Source: Granulicella sp.
GTDB taxonomy: Bacteria > Acidobacteriota > Terriglobia > Terriglobales > Acidobacteriaceae
Length of the DNA: 33,702 nt
NCBI GenBank assembly: GCA_027365345.1
Contig: DAHXNO010000166.1
Location: forward strand, 1-33,702
Direction: 5' to 3'
Below are positions 1 through 8,427 of this stretch, in pieces. Each line of letters begins with the position of its first letter. Positions within the stretch are counted from its first letter, which is position 1. A program made the translations under genes and the position numbers. The notes below the pieces were generated by a model. It saw only the letters and a program-made list of their open reading frames with translations. It was not told the DNA's origin and made no database searches.

Positions 1-771
1 TGGCGGTATGCCCACCTTGCCTCGGCCAACCGTCGGCATACGCATGCCGAACTCGAATTGAATCTGGTAACCCGGGGGCGGGGTTACTATTTGCTGGGCA
101 ACCGCCGCTATGAGATTCGGCGCGGAGACCTGCTTTGGCTCTTTCCTGCGCAGGAGCACGTTCTATTCGAGCAGACCTCCGACTTCCGCATGTGGATCGC
201 GGTGTTTCGCCGCCGCGCGATCGCCCGGCTCTCTGCGGACAGCTCTGCGCGTGCGCTGCTCAAGCCCAGCATGGCGGGGGAGACCTGCCGTTGCCTGGCG
301 CGGCAGGAATTTGAGCGGCTGGACACTTTGCTGGGCGAGCTAGCCGGTTGTGGCAGGGATCCCTTGCTGATGAACCCCGGTCTGCCGTATGTGCTGGCGA
401 TGGCGTGGCGAAGCTTCCAGCATGCTCCGCAGGCTCCTGCCAGCGACCTCCATCCTGCCGTGGAGCGAGCCTGGCGGATGATGGAGAGTGGTGATGGTTC
501 AGAGGGATTGCAGGATCTGGCTCGCTACTCCGGCCTCAGTGCGGCTCGTCTAAGCCGCCTGTTTCATCAGCAGATGGGTATCACTCTGGTTAGCTTCCGT
601 AACCGCCAGCGAGTGAAGCGGTTCCTTCAGATCTATGGTTCCGGGCAAAGGCAAACCATGCTGGCAGCGGCGTTGGAGGCCGGCTTTGGCAGCTATCCGC
701 AGTTTCATCGCGTCTTCACGCAGGTGATGGGATGTTCTCCGCGCAGCTATCAACAGGCCGAGCTATCCTGA
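1..771 (+). CDS. AraC-family transcriptional regulator (5' end outside window)
   Basis: The reading frame is open from the first base and encodes a cupin-like sensor domain (His-rich stretch followed by ELELNLVTRGRGYYLLGNRRYEIRRGD), so the start lies before the window. A TTG at position 58 would cut this domain and is not the true start. The last 100 residues are a typical AraC double helix-turn-helix: DLARYSGLSAARLSRLFHQQ and a second helix pair ending GSYPQFHRVFTQVMGCSPRSY. Such regulators bind a sugar or other carbohydrate signal in the cupin domain and activate nearby catabolic genes. It converges on the isomerase-like gene, and the two 3' ends overlap by 22 bp. Its target cannot be seen directly. 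The GH79 to GH95 pair, or a gene left of the window, are candidates. Confidence 0.9.
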   Translation, partial: WRYAHLASANRRHTHAELELNLVTRGRGYYLLGNRRYEIRRGDLLWLFPAQEHVLFEQTSDFRMWIAVFRRRAIARLSADSSARALLKPSMAGETCRCLARQEFERLDTLLGELAGCGRDPLLMNPGLPYVLAMAWRSFQHAPQAPASDLHPAVERAWRMMESGDGSEGLQDLARYSGLSAARLSRLFHQQMGITLVSFRNRQRVKRFLQIYGSGQRQTMLAAALEAGFGSYPQFHRVFTQVMGCSPRSYQQAELS

Positions 772-1619
772 GGCACGCTCATGGCCTGCAGCGTGCTGGT
801 CCAGAGCCGATCGATCTTGCCGCGTAGAATCTTCGCCTCTTCCCAACTGTTGGGAAACGTGGAGAGAGCATACCCTCCCTCTACAGGACCAAGCTCTGGA
901 CAGAGGAAGATCTCCCGGCCGTTGTCCCGGTTGCCCTCCAGCCAGCAGTGCAGGATCGCCTGGGCAAAGGGAAGCCACGCACGCAGCTCTGGCGTTGGTT
1001 CGCTGCCATTGCGCGTGACGGGGACCTGAACGTGATGGCCGTTGAAGGGGCGAAGATGAAACTGCTGCGCCTGCTGCACCAGCGCAGGCCAAAGCAGCAG
1101 CCGGCTGGTGAACTGCTCTGGGAGGAGATGCTTGACCACGGCAAAGTGAGAGAAGTCCCAGGAGAGCGGCAACACCCGTCCCGTTGCCTGCTGGTACGCC
1201 TCTACCAGCGCCAGGGTCTTCTCCGGCGTCTCCGTGCAGGTGTTGCGGTGAGTCTCTATGGCCGGCAGCAGACCAAGCTCTTCAGCCTGCTGCATCAGCG
1301 GCAACGCCATTTCCAGCGCCTCCTGGGTGCTGGTATCGTGGCGCCCAAGCTGCACGTTGACCTGGATTGCTCCGGCCGCTTTCAGATCGCGCAGAAGGGC
1401 GGGGAACTCGAGGGGGTTCGCCGACGCCATGCCGCCCAGGAAGATGAGGCCGTAGCGCTGCGCGGCCTCAGCCAGCTCCGCGCTGGGAGCCCAGCACACG
1501 CCATCGAAGCCAGCCTCGCGGATGCGCCGCATCTTCTGATCCAGCGTCCATTCCGCCTCGCGGGATGGATGGTTCATCAGCGTCCAGAGGTTGGCGATGT
1601 GGCGTAGAACAGGCTTCAT
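750..1619 (-). CDS. Xylose-isomerase-like TIM-barrel sugar isomerase/epimerase
   Basis: The protein has 289 aa, usual for the AP-endonuclease-2/xylose-isomerase-like superfamily (PF01261: IolE/IolI, hydroxypyruvate isomerase, sugar epimerases). The expected metal ligands are visible: E122 in AIETHRNT, D155 and H158 in SWDFSHF, H188 in QFHLRP and E242 in CPELGP. There is no signal peptide, so it is cytoplasmic. The start at 1619 has AAGGAG about 12 nt upstream, a rather long spacing. It is divergent from the GH79 to GH95 genes. Members of this superfamily act on hydroxy-aldehydes, keto sugars or keto acids, and some occur in apiose/apionate clusters as isomerases or decarboxylases. It is one of two sugar-isomerase candidates here, the other being the FucI-like protein at 12044. 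The exact substrate is unknown. Family assignment is strong, role weak. Confidence 0.85.
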   Translation of the reverse strand: MKPVLRHIANLWTLMNHPSREAEWTLDQKMRRIREAGFDGVCWAPSAELAEAAQRYGLIFLGGMASANPLEFPALLRDLKAAGAIQVNVQLGRHDTSTQEALEMALPLMQQAEELGLLPAIETHRNTCTETPEKTLALVEAYQQATGRVLPLSWDFSHFAVVKHLLPEQFTSRLLLWPALVQQAQQFHLRPFNGHHVQVPVTRNGSEPTPELRAWLPFAQAILHCWLEGNRDNGREIFLCPELGPVEGGYALSTFPNSWEEAKILRGKIDRLWTSTLQAMSVPQDSSAC

Positions 1620-1655
1620 GGGTGCTGGGCGCTCCTTCGTGATCTCGTCGCGATC

Positions 1656-1684
1656 TTATTGTCCCACCCGGCTTCCTCGCACAA
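1656..1684 (-). promoter_or_regulatory. Putative sigma70-type promoter of isomerase-like gene
   Basis: On the minus strand TTGTGC (1684-1679) is followed after 17 nt by CAATAA (1661-1656), about 37 nt before the start codon at 1619. Match to consensus is moderate. This was read by eye only. Confidence 0.3.
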
Positions 1685-1881
1685 CCTTTCGATTCCCTCT
1701 GTCCCACGCTCCTGGTCTGGCTCTTCCCGTGTGGCGTAACTGTAGCGTGGCATTGGCTTACGCCGAGTTCGGAAGGTTCTGAGAAGGGCGAGCGCTCGCT
1801 TCCCCGAGGCCGATGCTGAACTGCGAACTCGCATATCCTTGCAGCTACTCAAAAACTTCCGTCGGCGATACCTCGGATCCC

Positions 1882-1911
1882 TTGACACGGCGTAGCGCTG
1901 GAGCTTTGCAT
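1882..1911 (+). promoter_or_regulatory. Putative promoter of GH79-GH95, overlapping a TTGCATAA motif
   Basis: A perfect TTGACA (1882-1887) is followed after 18 nt by TTGCAT (1906-1911). The -10 overlaps TTGCATAA (1906-1913), whose reverse complement TTATGCAA recurs upstream of the transketolase operon. If this promoter is real, the transcript starts near 1918, which favours a GH79 start at 2008 or 2026 over the ATG at 1927. Confidence 0.35.
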
Positions 1912-2025
1912 AAGGACTGTTGCGCCATGGCCTTCCTCCGTCTCACGGCTTCATCCAGCGTGGGCGGGAGCGCCAGGTGCGGTCCGGCCGGCCGGCGCAA
2001 CGATTTCATGGTTCATGGAATCCAG

Positions 2026-3540
2026 ATGCCGGGAGAACGAGGTCCGCGTCCCCTGGCACCCTTCCCTCGCCGCCATTTTCTTTCGCTTGCAGCATCCGCG
2101 GCAGCGGGTGTGCTCACCCAGCGCGGCTCTGCGCAGAGCACTTACGCTGCGCAACGCTCCGCCAGGGAGACCGGTGACACGCCAGCAGCTATCCGCGGCA
2201 GTTTGCAGATGGAGCCGCAACGGGAGCTGGCTGCCATTCCGGCCGACTACAACGGGCTCAGCTATGAGTCGGCGCAACTGGCGAACCCAGCATTTTTTTC
2301 TGCGCAGAATCGGCAACTGATTGCTCTCTTCCGGGCATTGAGTCCAGGCGGCGTATTGCGCCTTGGAGGCGGCACCTCAGAGTACACCACCTTTTCGGAG
2401 CAGGCTCCCTCCGGACCTCCGCCCTTTGAAGTCTTCGGGCCAGACACCAGCAAGACGGTCAAGAAGGGTACAGTGACCTCGGCTCTGGCGCTGCGCAACC
2501 TGCGCGCCTTTCTGGATGCAACCGGATGGAGTTGCATCTACGGCCTGAATCTGGGCCAGGGAACCAAGCAGAACGCCGCCGCAGAGGCTGCGGCCGCCTG
2601 CCGGATATTGGGCCCGCGGCTTCTGGCTCTGCAGATCGGCAACGAACCAGACTCCTTCAGCCACTTTCGTCCCAAGGGCTGGGGGCCAGAGGCCTACGTC
2701 CGTCAGTGGCTGGAGTATCACGCAGCCATTGTGGAGCGCACTCCACAGGCGAAGTTCGCCGGTCCCGATATCTCCAACAAGCTGGCGTACCTCACGGCCT
2801 TTGCAGCGATGGCTTCGCAGCGCCCGGACATTGTCCTTCTTACCGTCCACTACTACGCGATGGGGCCGGCGGGAAATCCGTTGGCCACCATGCAGAACCT
2901 GCTCAGTCCCAACCCCAAGCTCACCACCATGCCCTGGGCCAAGGTCTCCATTGTGCAGGAGGCTATGCGCTCCGCCCACCTTCCCTGCCGCATCTCTGAG
3001 GTGAACTCGTGTTGGAACGGAGGGCTCGCCGGGGTTTCGAATACCTTTGCCTCAGCCCTGTGGTGCGCGGACATGATGCTACACTTTGCCACCTTGGGGA
3101 TGGCGGGCGTCAATCTACACGGCGGAGGCAACGGATGGTATTCCCCCATCGTCGGCAGCCCATCCGCGGGGTTTCTGCGCCGGCCGGAGTATATGGGAAT
3201 GCAGTTTGCGCAACGCTTCGCAGGCGCCACCCTGCTCCACAGCAGCCTTGAGTGCAGCAGCGATGGAGTTACGGCCTACGCGGCGCGCGAGCCCGGAGCC
3301 GGGCGGCAAGAGTCTTTGCTGGCCGTGATCAATAAGACGAATGCTCCGGCGGCGATCAAGCTTACGGGAGCACTGAACTCGGCGCGCCACAGCCTGGCCA
3401 CTGCCCTCACCGCTCCCGCACTGGATGCGACCGCCGCCGTAACCCTGCACCAGCAAAGGTTACCGATCGCAGCCGGCGGCGTACTTCATCTGGAGCCCCA
3501 TTCCGCTCTGTTGTGGGGTGCGCAGGCGTCTGTAAGTTAA
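2026..3540 (+). CDS. GH79-type beta-glucuronidase, Tat-exported
   Basis: A retaining (beta/alpha)8 glycosidase of clan GH-A. The motif YNGLSYESAQL after the leader resembles the GH79 beta-glucuronidase of Acidobacterium capsulatum. The expected acid/base Glu is E207 in IGNEPDSF and the nucleophile is E325 in CRISEVNSCWNGG. A C-terminal beta-domain follows. The leader PRRHFLSLAASAAAG is a twin-arginine signal. The frame is open from 1813; I chose ATG 2026 because it gives a compact Tat leader, but ATG 2008 and ATG 1927 (AAGGA 10 nt upstream) are alternatives. Predicted role: release of terminal beta-linked GlcA or 4-O-methyl-GlcA from pectin, arabinogalactan or RG-II side chains. The GH95 gene follows after 20 bp, so the two are co-transcribed. 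GH79 also contains heparanases and hyaluronoglucuronidases, so the substrate is inferred. Confidence 0.85.
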   Translation: MPGERGPRPLAPFPRRHFLSLAASAAAGVLTQRGSAQSTYAAQRSARETGDTPAAIRGSLQMEPQRELAAIPADYNGLSYESAQLANPAFFSAQNRQLIALFRALSPGGVLRLGGGTSEYTTFSEQAPSGPPPFEVFGPDTSKTVKKGTVTSALALRNLRAFLDATGWSCIYGLNLGQGTKQNAAAEAAAACRILGPRLLALQIGNEPDSFSHFRPKGWGPEAYVRQWLEYHAAIVERTPQAKFAGPDISNKLAYLTAFAAMASQRPDIVLLTVHYYAMGPAGNPLATMQNLLSPNPKLTTMPWAKVSIVQEAMRSAHLPCRISEVNSCWNGGLAGVSNTFASALWCADMMLHFATLGMAGVNLHGGGNGWYSPIVGSPSAGFLRRPEYMGMQFAQRFAGATLLHSSLECSSDGVTAYAAREPGAGRQESLLAVINKTNAPAAIKLTGALNSARHSLATALTAPALDATAAVTLHQQRLPIAAGGVLHLEPHSALLWGAQASVS

Positions 3541-3560
3541 AGGGAGTCTGAGGAGAAGAT

Positions 3561-6119
3561 ATGCCCCGAATCACCCGCCGCGTCAGCCGTCGCAGGTTTC
3601 TTCGCGACACCACCCTCAGCGGCGCTGCGCTCTCGTCGGCTAAGCTTCTTGCGCAGCCCAAGCTCACGGCGCAGCCCTCCGGCTCATCCCGCCCATCAGC
3701 AGAACCTGGCTGGGAGGGTCTCCGGCTATTCTTTGACCAACCCGCGGCCACCTGGCAGGACGCTCTGCCCGTGGGAAACGGGCGCTTAGGCGCCATGGTA
3801 TTCGGCAACCCGGATCTCGAACGGATTCAATTGAATGAAGAATCTATCTGGGACGGCGAGTATCGCAACCGGGATAATCCGCGGGCCGGGGAAGCCGTTC
3901 CGCAGATACGGCAACTGCTCTTTGCGGGCAAGGTGCTTCAGGCAGAGGCCATGGCCCTCCGCGACATGCTCTCGATTCCGAACCGGATGCCCTGCTATCA
4001 GACGCTCGGCGATCTCACGCTGGAGTTCTCTGCCTCCGGCTCCGGGAACAACCAGGCGTCCAGCCCTCAGCCGGAAGGCTACCGGCTGGAACTCGACCTG
4101 GACCGCGCCATGGTGACTACGCGCTTTACGCGCAATGGAGTCGACTTTACCCGCGAGATCTTCTCCTCGGCTCCCGACCAGGTGATCGTGATCCGTCTTG
4201 CCGCTTCCCAGCGTGGCGCTCTCTCCGTAGCGGCCTCGCTGGGTCGCCCCGGCAATCATGAGTCCTTTGCAGACGCCTTCGGTGGGCTGGTCCTCTGCGG
4301 AGAGGCACTGCCGGTGAACGACAATCCCGGGCTGCCGGATAAGGAGCGCCAGACCGGCGTTCGATTCTTCTCTTGTCTGCGTGCCCACGCCCAGGGTGGT
4401 AAGGTGAGCACTACTCCCGGGCGCGGCGATCAGCCTGCGCAACTGCTGGTTACCGGCGCGGACGCTGTAACTTTGCTGCTGGACTGCGCAACAAGCTTCC
4501 GCTATCCGGCTGGCGAAGCGGCTATGTCTGCCGCCGTGGAGCGGAATCTGAAGGCCGCCAGCCTGCGCAGCTACGCAGCCCTGCGCAGCCGCCACATCGC
4601 GGACCACCGCGCCATCTTCCGCCGTTGTTCGTTGCATCTGGACACGGGGCCGTCCGATGCGGCCAACGCTCTTTCCTCAATGCCCACGGACCAGCGCATA
4701 CGCCGCATCAAGCAGGGAGCGGACGACCCAGGATTGTTTCCCATCTTCTTTCAGTTTGGCCGCTATCTGCTTATCTCCAGTTCTCGCCCTGGGACGCTGG
4801 CCGCCAACCTGCAGGGCATCTGGAATCAATCGGTGGATCCTCCCTGGGGCTCCAAGTACACCGTCAACATCAATGCGGAGATGAACTATTGGAGCGCGGA
4901 GCGCACCAACCTGGCCGATATCGCCATGCCCTTCTTTGATCTGCTGGATATGACCCGCACGGCCGGCGCCCGCGTGGCGCGCAGCTACTACAGATCGCGC
5001 GGGTTCGTGGTCCATCACAACACCGACCTGTGGGGGGATGCGGGCCCGATTGATGGCCTCGGGGGAGGCATCTGGGCGATGGGCGCCGCGTGGATGTCCA
5101 CCCACCTGTGGGAGCACTATCTCTTCTCTGGCGACACGCAATTCCTGCGTCAGCGCGCGTATCCCCGCCTGCGCGAGATCGCGTGTTTTCTGCTTGATTA
5201 CCTCACGCCTTCTCCTGATGGGCATCTGGTGACCGGGCCCTCCTGTTCCCCGGAAAACTCCTATCGTCTATCGGACGGCAGCGCGGCTCACCTGTGCATG
5301 GCTCCTACGATGGACATTGAGATCACGCGCGCTATCTTCCAGAAGACAGGCCATGCGGCGCGTCTTTTGGGTGTGGACGCCGATCTCTGCCAAGAGATGG
5401 CGGCAGCCGCTGAACGTCTCCCGCCCTTCAAGATAGGCCGCTATGGCAACCTGCAGGAGTGGCAGCAGGACTATGTGGAGGTTGAGCCTGGTCACCGGCA
5501 CATCTCGCATCTGTGGGCGCTCTATCCCGACGACCAGATCACGCTGCGCGGCACGCCAGAGCTAGCCCAGGCCTGCCGCGTCTCTCTGCAGCGCAGATTG
5601 CAGTATGGCGGGGGCAGCACTGGTTGGAGCCGCGCCTGGATTGTGAACTGCTTTGCTCGCCTGGAGGATGGCGATCGTTGTCACCAGCAACTGATGGAGT
5701 TGCTGCGCCGTTCAACACTCGGCAATCTCTTTGATGTCTGCGGCGAGAAGCCAACCTCCTACTTTCAGGTGGACGGCAGCCTGGGCGCACCCGCGGCGAT
5801 GGCGGAGATGCTGCTGCAAAGCCACGGCGGCGTGGTCCGTCTGCTGCCTGCGCTGCCCAGCGCATGGCCTAGCGGCCGTGTGACCGGACTGCGGGCGCGT
5901 GGCGGCCTGGAGGTAGACCTCATCTGGGAGGGAGGGAAGGCCCGGCGCGCGACGCTCTACGCCTCTCTGGACGGAACGATCGCCCTGGCGCTGCCCAGTG
6001 GACAGACGATCCACTCCGTCAATGGCCGGCCTGCGGCGCCGGAACAGGCTGGCGCCGTCCCCAACCAATACCAACTGCAGGTAAGGAAGGGACGCAGATA
6101 CTCGCTGCTGATGGCCTGA
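3561..6119 (+). CDS. GH95 alpha-L-fucosidase / alpha-L-galactosidase, Tat-exported
   Basis: The 852 aa protein has the normal GH95 layout. The leader [15 protein letters not shown] is twin-arginine, followed by an N-terminal beta domain ([27 protein letters not shown]) and an (alpha/alpha)6 barrel. Key residues expected from the bifidobacterial AfcA enzyme are visible: N436 and N438 in NINAEMNYW, the general acid E565 in CSPENSY and D738 in FQVDGSLG. The family inverts and removes terminal alpha-L-Fuc or, in some members such as RG-II enzymes, alpha-L-Gal. The start at 3561 has AGGAG at a good distance. With the GH79 gene 20 bp upstream, the pair could remove an L-Gal cap and then GlcA from RG-II chain A. 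Fucosidase versus galactosidase specificity cannot be decided by eye. Confidence 0.93.
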   Translation: MPRITRRVSRRRFLRDTTLSGAALSSAKLLAQPKLTAQPSGSSRPSAEPGWEGLRLFFDQPAATWQDALPVGNGRLGAMVFGNPDLERIQLNEESIWDGEYRNRDNPRAGEAVPQIRQLLFAGKVLQAEAMALRDMLSIPNRMPCYQTLGDLTLEFSASGSGNNQASSPQPEGYRLELDLDRAMVTTRFTRNGVDFTREIFSSAPDQVIVIRLAASQRGALSVAASLGRPGNHESFADAFGGLVLCGEALPVNDNPGLPDKERQTGVRFFSCLRAHAQGGKVSTTPGRGDQPAQLLVTGADAVTLLLDCATSFRYPAGEAAMSAAVERNLKAASLRSYAALRSRHIADHRAIFRRCSLHLDTGPSDAANALSSMPTDQRIRRIKQGADDPGLFPIFFQFGRYLLISSSRPGTLAANLQGIWNQSVDPPWGSKYTVNINAEMNYWSAERTNLADIAMPFFDLLDMTRTAGARVARSYYRSRGFVVHHNTDLWGDAGPIDGLGGGIWAMGAAWMSTHLWEHYLFSGDTQFLRQRAYPRLREIACFLLDYLTPSPDGHLVTGPSCSPENSYRLSDGSAAHLCMAPTMDIEITRAIFQKTGHAARLLGVDADLCQEMAAAAERLPPFKIGRYGNLQEWQQDYVEVEPGHRHISHLWALYPDDQITLRGTPELAQACRVSLQRRLQYGGGSTGWSRAWIVNCFARLEDGDRCHQQLMELLRRSTLGNLFDVCGEKPTSYFQVDGSLGAPAAMAEMLLQSHGGVVRLLPALPSAWPSGRVTGLRARGGLEVDLIWEGGKARRATLYASLDGTIALALPSGQTIHSVNGRPAAPEQAGAVPNQYQLQVRKGRRYSLLMA

Positions 6120-6174
6120 CGGGGCTGCATTCGTCTCAGGGAACGTAGCCGGGTTTCTGCTCGATCGATTCACA

Positions 6175-6190
6175 TCCATATATTTATGCA
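6175..6190 (+). promoter_or_regulatory. AT-rich TTTATGCA site upstream of SorC-type regulator
   Basis: The 154-bp gap between GH95 and the regulator gene holds one AT-rich patch, CCATATATTTATGCA. It contains TATATT (6179-6184), a possible -10, and TTATGCA (6184-6190), shared with sites near 1906 and 7459. It could be the promoter or operator of the regulator gene. Confidence 0.25.
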
Positions 6191-6273
6191 CTACTATGGG
6201 ATCCGGCAGAGGGAAGGACCGGGCGCGCTAGCTTGATTGTGCTCCAGGCCTGGGAACGGCCAGAGGAACGTAT

Positions 6274-7230
6274 ATGGCGCAATCCGACAAGATCCGCCTG
6301 ATGACCAAAATCGCGCGTATGTACTATGCGCAGGGCATCAGCCAAACGGAGATCACCGACCGGCTCAATGTTCACCAGTCCACGGTCTCACGGCTGCTTA
6401 AGCGAGCGCTTGAATCTGGAATCGTTCGCATCAGCGTCACCGCGCCGGGCGGCGTCCACGCCGATCTGGAGGAGGCGCTCGAGTCGCGCTTCGGCCTGCG
6501 TGAGGCGGTGGTGGTAGACTCCGTCTCCAACCATGAGGCGCAGATCGTTCGCGATATCGGCAGCGCCGGAGCTTCCTTCATGGATCTGGCCGTCCGGCCG
6601 GGCCAGATCATCGGGATCTCCTCCTGGAGTTTATCGCTGCTGGAGATGACCAACGCGATGCACCCCGCCAAGACCGGTGACGGAAGCAAGGTGGTGCAGA
6701 TCCTGGGCGGCCTCGGCAATCCGGCCGCGCAGATGCACGCTACCCACCTGACCCAGCGTTTGGCGCATCTGGTCGGTGGTGAGGCGATCCTGCTTCCTGT
6801 GCCGGGAGTGACATCCTCTGCGCAAGCAAAGAAGGTTCTGCTCCAGGAGAGCTATGTGCGCGCCGCGACAAAGCACTTTGACGGCATGGACCTGGTGCTG
6901 GTGGGTATCGGCGCGGTTGAGCCCTCCCGCCTGCTGGCCAGCAGCGGAAACGTGTTTTCCTCCCAGGAACTGAGCCAGTTGCGGAAACAGGGAGCGGTGG
7001 GCGACATCTGCCTCCAGTTCTTTGACTCCGAAGGGGTTCCGGTGCGCACTGAACTTTCAGAACGAGTGATTGGCATGTCACTGCAACAGATCAAGAAGGC
7101 GAAGCGAGTGGTGGCGCTGGCTGGCGGCAAGCGCAAGTTGGAGGCGATTCGTGGTGCGCTTCTGGGCCAATGGATTGACGTGCTCATTACCGACTGTTGG
7201 ACGGCGAAGGCCATCGTGAATCGAGCCTAG
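6274..7230 (+). CDS. SorC/DeoR-family sugar-responsive transcriptional regulator
   Basis: The 318 aa protein has an N-terminal helix-turn-helix at about residues 15-50 (GISQTEITDRLNVHQSTVSRL) and a C-terminal SorC-type sugar-phosphate-binding domain (about 60-315). The domain shows SWSLSLLEMTNAM, VVQILGGLG, DLVLVGIGAVEPS and the terminal VVALAGGKRKLEAIRGALLGQWIDVLITD. Regulators of this family (SorC, DeoR, EryD, CggR relatives) bind a phosphorylated sugar and control an adjacent sugar operon. AGGAA lies about 6 nt before the ATG. The gene sits between the GH79-GH95 pair and the transketolase-kinase-isomerase operon in the same orientation, so it probably controls that operon, and the effector may be a keto-sugar phosphate made by it. 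The effector is an inference. Confidence 0.9.
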   Translation: MAQSDKIRLMTKIARMYYAQGISQTEITDRLNVHQSTVSRLLKRALESGIVRISVTAPGGVHADLEEALESRFGLREAVVVDSVSNHEAQIVRDIGSAGASFMDLAVRPGQIIGISSWSLSLLEMTNAMHPAKTGDGSKVVQILGGLGNPAAQMHATHLTQRLAHLVGGEAILLPVPGVTSSAQAKKVLLQESYVRAATKHFDGMDLVLVGIGAVEPSRLLASSGNVFSSQELSQLRKQGAVGDICLQFFDSEGVPVRTELSERVIGMSLQQIKKAKRVVALAGGKRKLEAIRGALLGQWIDVLITDCWTAKAIVNRA

Positions 7231-7334
7231 CTTCGACCAGACTGGTCCTGGATCGAGCATGGCTTCAGCAGAGATGGCAAGATCGGGGCAAGATGGACGC
7301 TGGCGCGATGGCTCCGCGGACAAGGGGCCGTTTC

Positions 7335-7346
7335 ATTCCTCGGAAT
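7335..7346. promoter_or_regulatory. Palindrome ATTCC-TC-GGAAT, putative operator
   Basis: Perfect 5+2+5 inverted repeat upstream of the transketolase operon. Eleven of its bases, TTCCTCGGAAT, recur exactly at 20556-20566 upstream of the hybrid regulator gene. Binding factor unknown. Confidence 0.35.
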
Positions 7347-7452
7347 GGCGTGATCCTGCCGCAGGCCGGGGTCCAGCAATCGTATCGCCTAAGATGTCAG
7401 TGGTTTGGCCCAATTCTCGCAGGATGCGCGTCTGAAGACCTCATGCCCCAGC

Positions 7453-7464
7453 GCATAGTTATGC
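7453..7464. promoter_or_regulatory. Inverted repeat GCATA-GT-TATGC, putative operator
   Basis: Perfect 5-bp arms around a 2-nt centre, about 100 bp before the transketolase start. It shares TTATGCA with sites near 1906 and 6184, both next to the SorC-type regulator or its likely targets. Confidence 0.3.
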
Positions 7465-7563
7465 AAACGTGGATTGTGAGGGGGTTTTCTGATTCGTTCC
7501 CATGTAAAAATTATTTCGAACGACAGCGCTCGCGGTGAAGAGCAGAAACCATGGGTTGTGACG

Positions 7564-8427
7564 ATGGGTGAAACAACATCTCCTACGGAGGACCGGGATA
7601 CGGAGGAACTGCAGCACCGGCTGCGCGCAGCAGCCCAGCAGGTTCGCATGCAATCCCTGCGGATGGTGCATCACGCCAGGATCGGACACCCGGGCGGCGA
7701 TTTCTCCGCAGCCGATATTCTGGTCACGCTGTATCTCAACGTGCTGCGGCTCCGGCCAACGGATCCGCTGTGGCCAGACCGCGACCGGTTCATCCTGAGC
7801 AAAGGACACTGCTCGGCGGCGCTCTATGCGACCCTGGCCGCAGCAGGGTTTCTTGATGAGAAGGTGTTGGGCATGTTTATGGACCCACTCTCCATCCTCA
7901 ACGGGCACCCTGACCGGAACAAAGTACCGGGTGTCGAGGCCAACACCGGTCCGCTGGGGCACGGTCTTCCGCTGGCCACTGGATTTGCGCTCGCCGCCCG
8001 CATGCGCAAGGCGGAGTGGCGCACCTTTGTGCTTACCGGAGACGGAGAGTTGCAAGAGGGTAGCAACTGGGAGGCTGCACTCTGCGCTGCTCAGTACGGA
8101 TTGGACAATCTGGTGCTCATCGTGGACCGCAACGGAATTCAGCAAGGGGACTTCGTGGACAAGATCATTCGCATGGACCCCATGGCAGACAAGTGGCGCG
8201 CCTTCGGCTGGCAGGTGGAGGAGGTGGACGGGCATGACTACGGCGCGCTGCTTCGCGCGCTTGGATCCACGCCGCTTGTGACCGGCAAACCCACCTGCAT
8301 CATCGCGAACACGGTCAAGGGCCGCGGCGTGTCCTTTATGGAGAACAGTCCAAAGTGGCACCATCACGCGCCCTCCGATGAGGAACTGGAACTGGCGCTG
8401 GCTGAGTTGAAAGGCGCTGCGGTATGA
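7564..8427 (+). CDS. Transketolase, N-terminal (TPP-binding) subunit
   Basis: Half-length transketolase (about 287 aa) carrying the thiamine diphosphate pyrophosphate-binding domain. H42 in GHPGG, H82 in KGHCS and H133 in GPLGHG match transketolase active-site histidines. The TPP/Mg motif runs from GDGE (159-162) to N190, and NTVKGRGVSFMEN follows near the end. The next gene, overlapping by ATGA, supplies the pyrimidine-binding half, so the two form a split enzyme. Split transketolases act as apulose-4-phosphate transketolase (AptA/AptB) in apiose catabolism, but others are ordinary pentose-phosphate or DXP-synthase-like enzymes. The neighbouring kinase and isomerase favour a dedicated catabolic role. 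GTG 7558 is an alternative start; neither site has a strong Shine-Dalgarno. Family certain, substrate inferred. Confidence 0.92.
   Translation: MGETTSPTEDRDTEELQHRLRAAAQQVRMQSLRMVHHARIGHPGGDFSAADILVTLYLNVLRLRPTDPLWPDRDRFILSKGHCSAALYATLAAAGFLDEKVLGMFMDPLSILNGHPDRNKVPGVEANTGPLGHGLPLATGFALAARMRKAEWRTFVLTGDGELQEGSNWEAALCAAQYGLDNLVLIVDRNGIQQGDFVDKIIRMDPMADKWRAFGWQVEEVDGHDYGALLRALGSTPLVTGKPTCIIANTVKGRGVSFMENSPKWHHHAPSDEELELALAELKGAAV

Larger units (their letters stand above)
1620..2025. other. Divergent intergenic region between isomerase-like gene and GH79
   Basis: About 400 bp separate the two divergent starts. Two promoter-like hexamer pairs are visible, one per direction, and are listed separately. 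Open frames crossing this stretch give cysteine- and serine-rich peptides without family resemblance and look non-coding. No tRNA, repeat or terminator hairpin was recognised. Confidence 0.5.
7231..7563 (+). promoter_or_regulatory. Leader/promoter region of the transketolase-kinase-isomerase operon
   Basis: A 333-bp non-coding stretch. It holds a 12-bp palindrome ATTCC-TC-GGAAT (7335-7346), a second inverted repeat GCATA-GT-TATGC (7453-7464) that contains TTATGCAA, and an AT-rich patch near 7503-7516 that may hold a -10. No clear consensus -35/-10 pair stands out. The palindromes are plausible operators for the SorC-type and hybrid regulators. Confidence 0.4.

Noticed and set aside
7551-7571. 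Tiny upstream frame (ATG GGT TGT GAC GAT GGG TGA) overlapping the transketolase start
   Set aside because: Six codons, no ribosome-binding site and no attenuator-like structure noticed; most likely chance.
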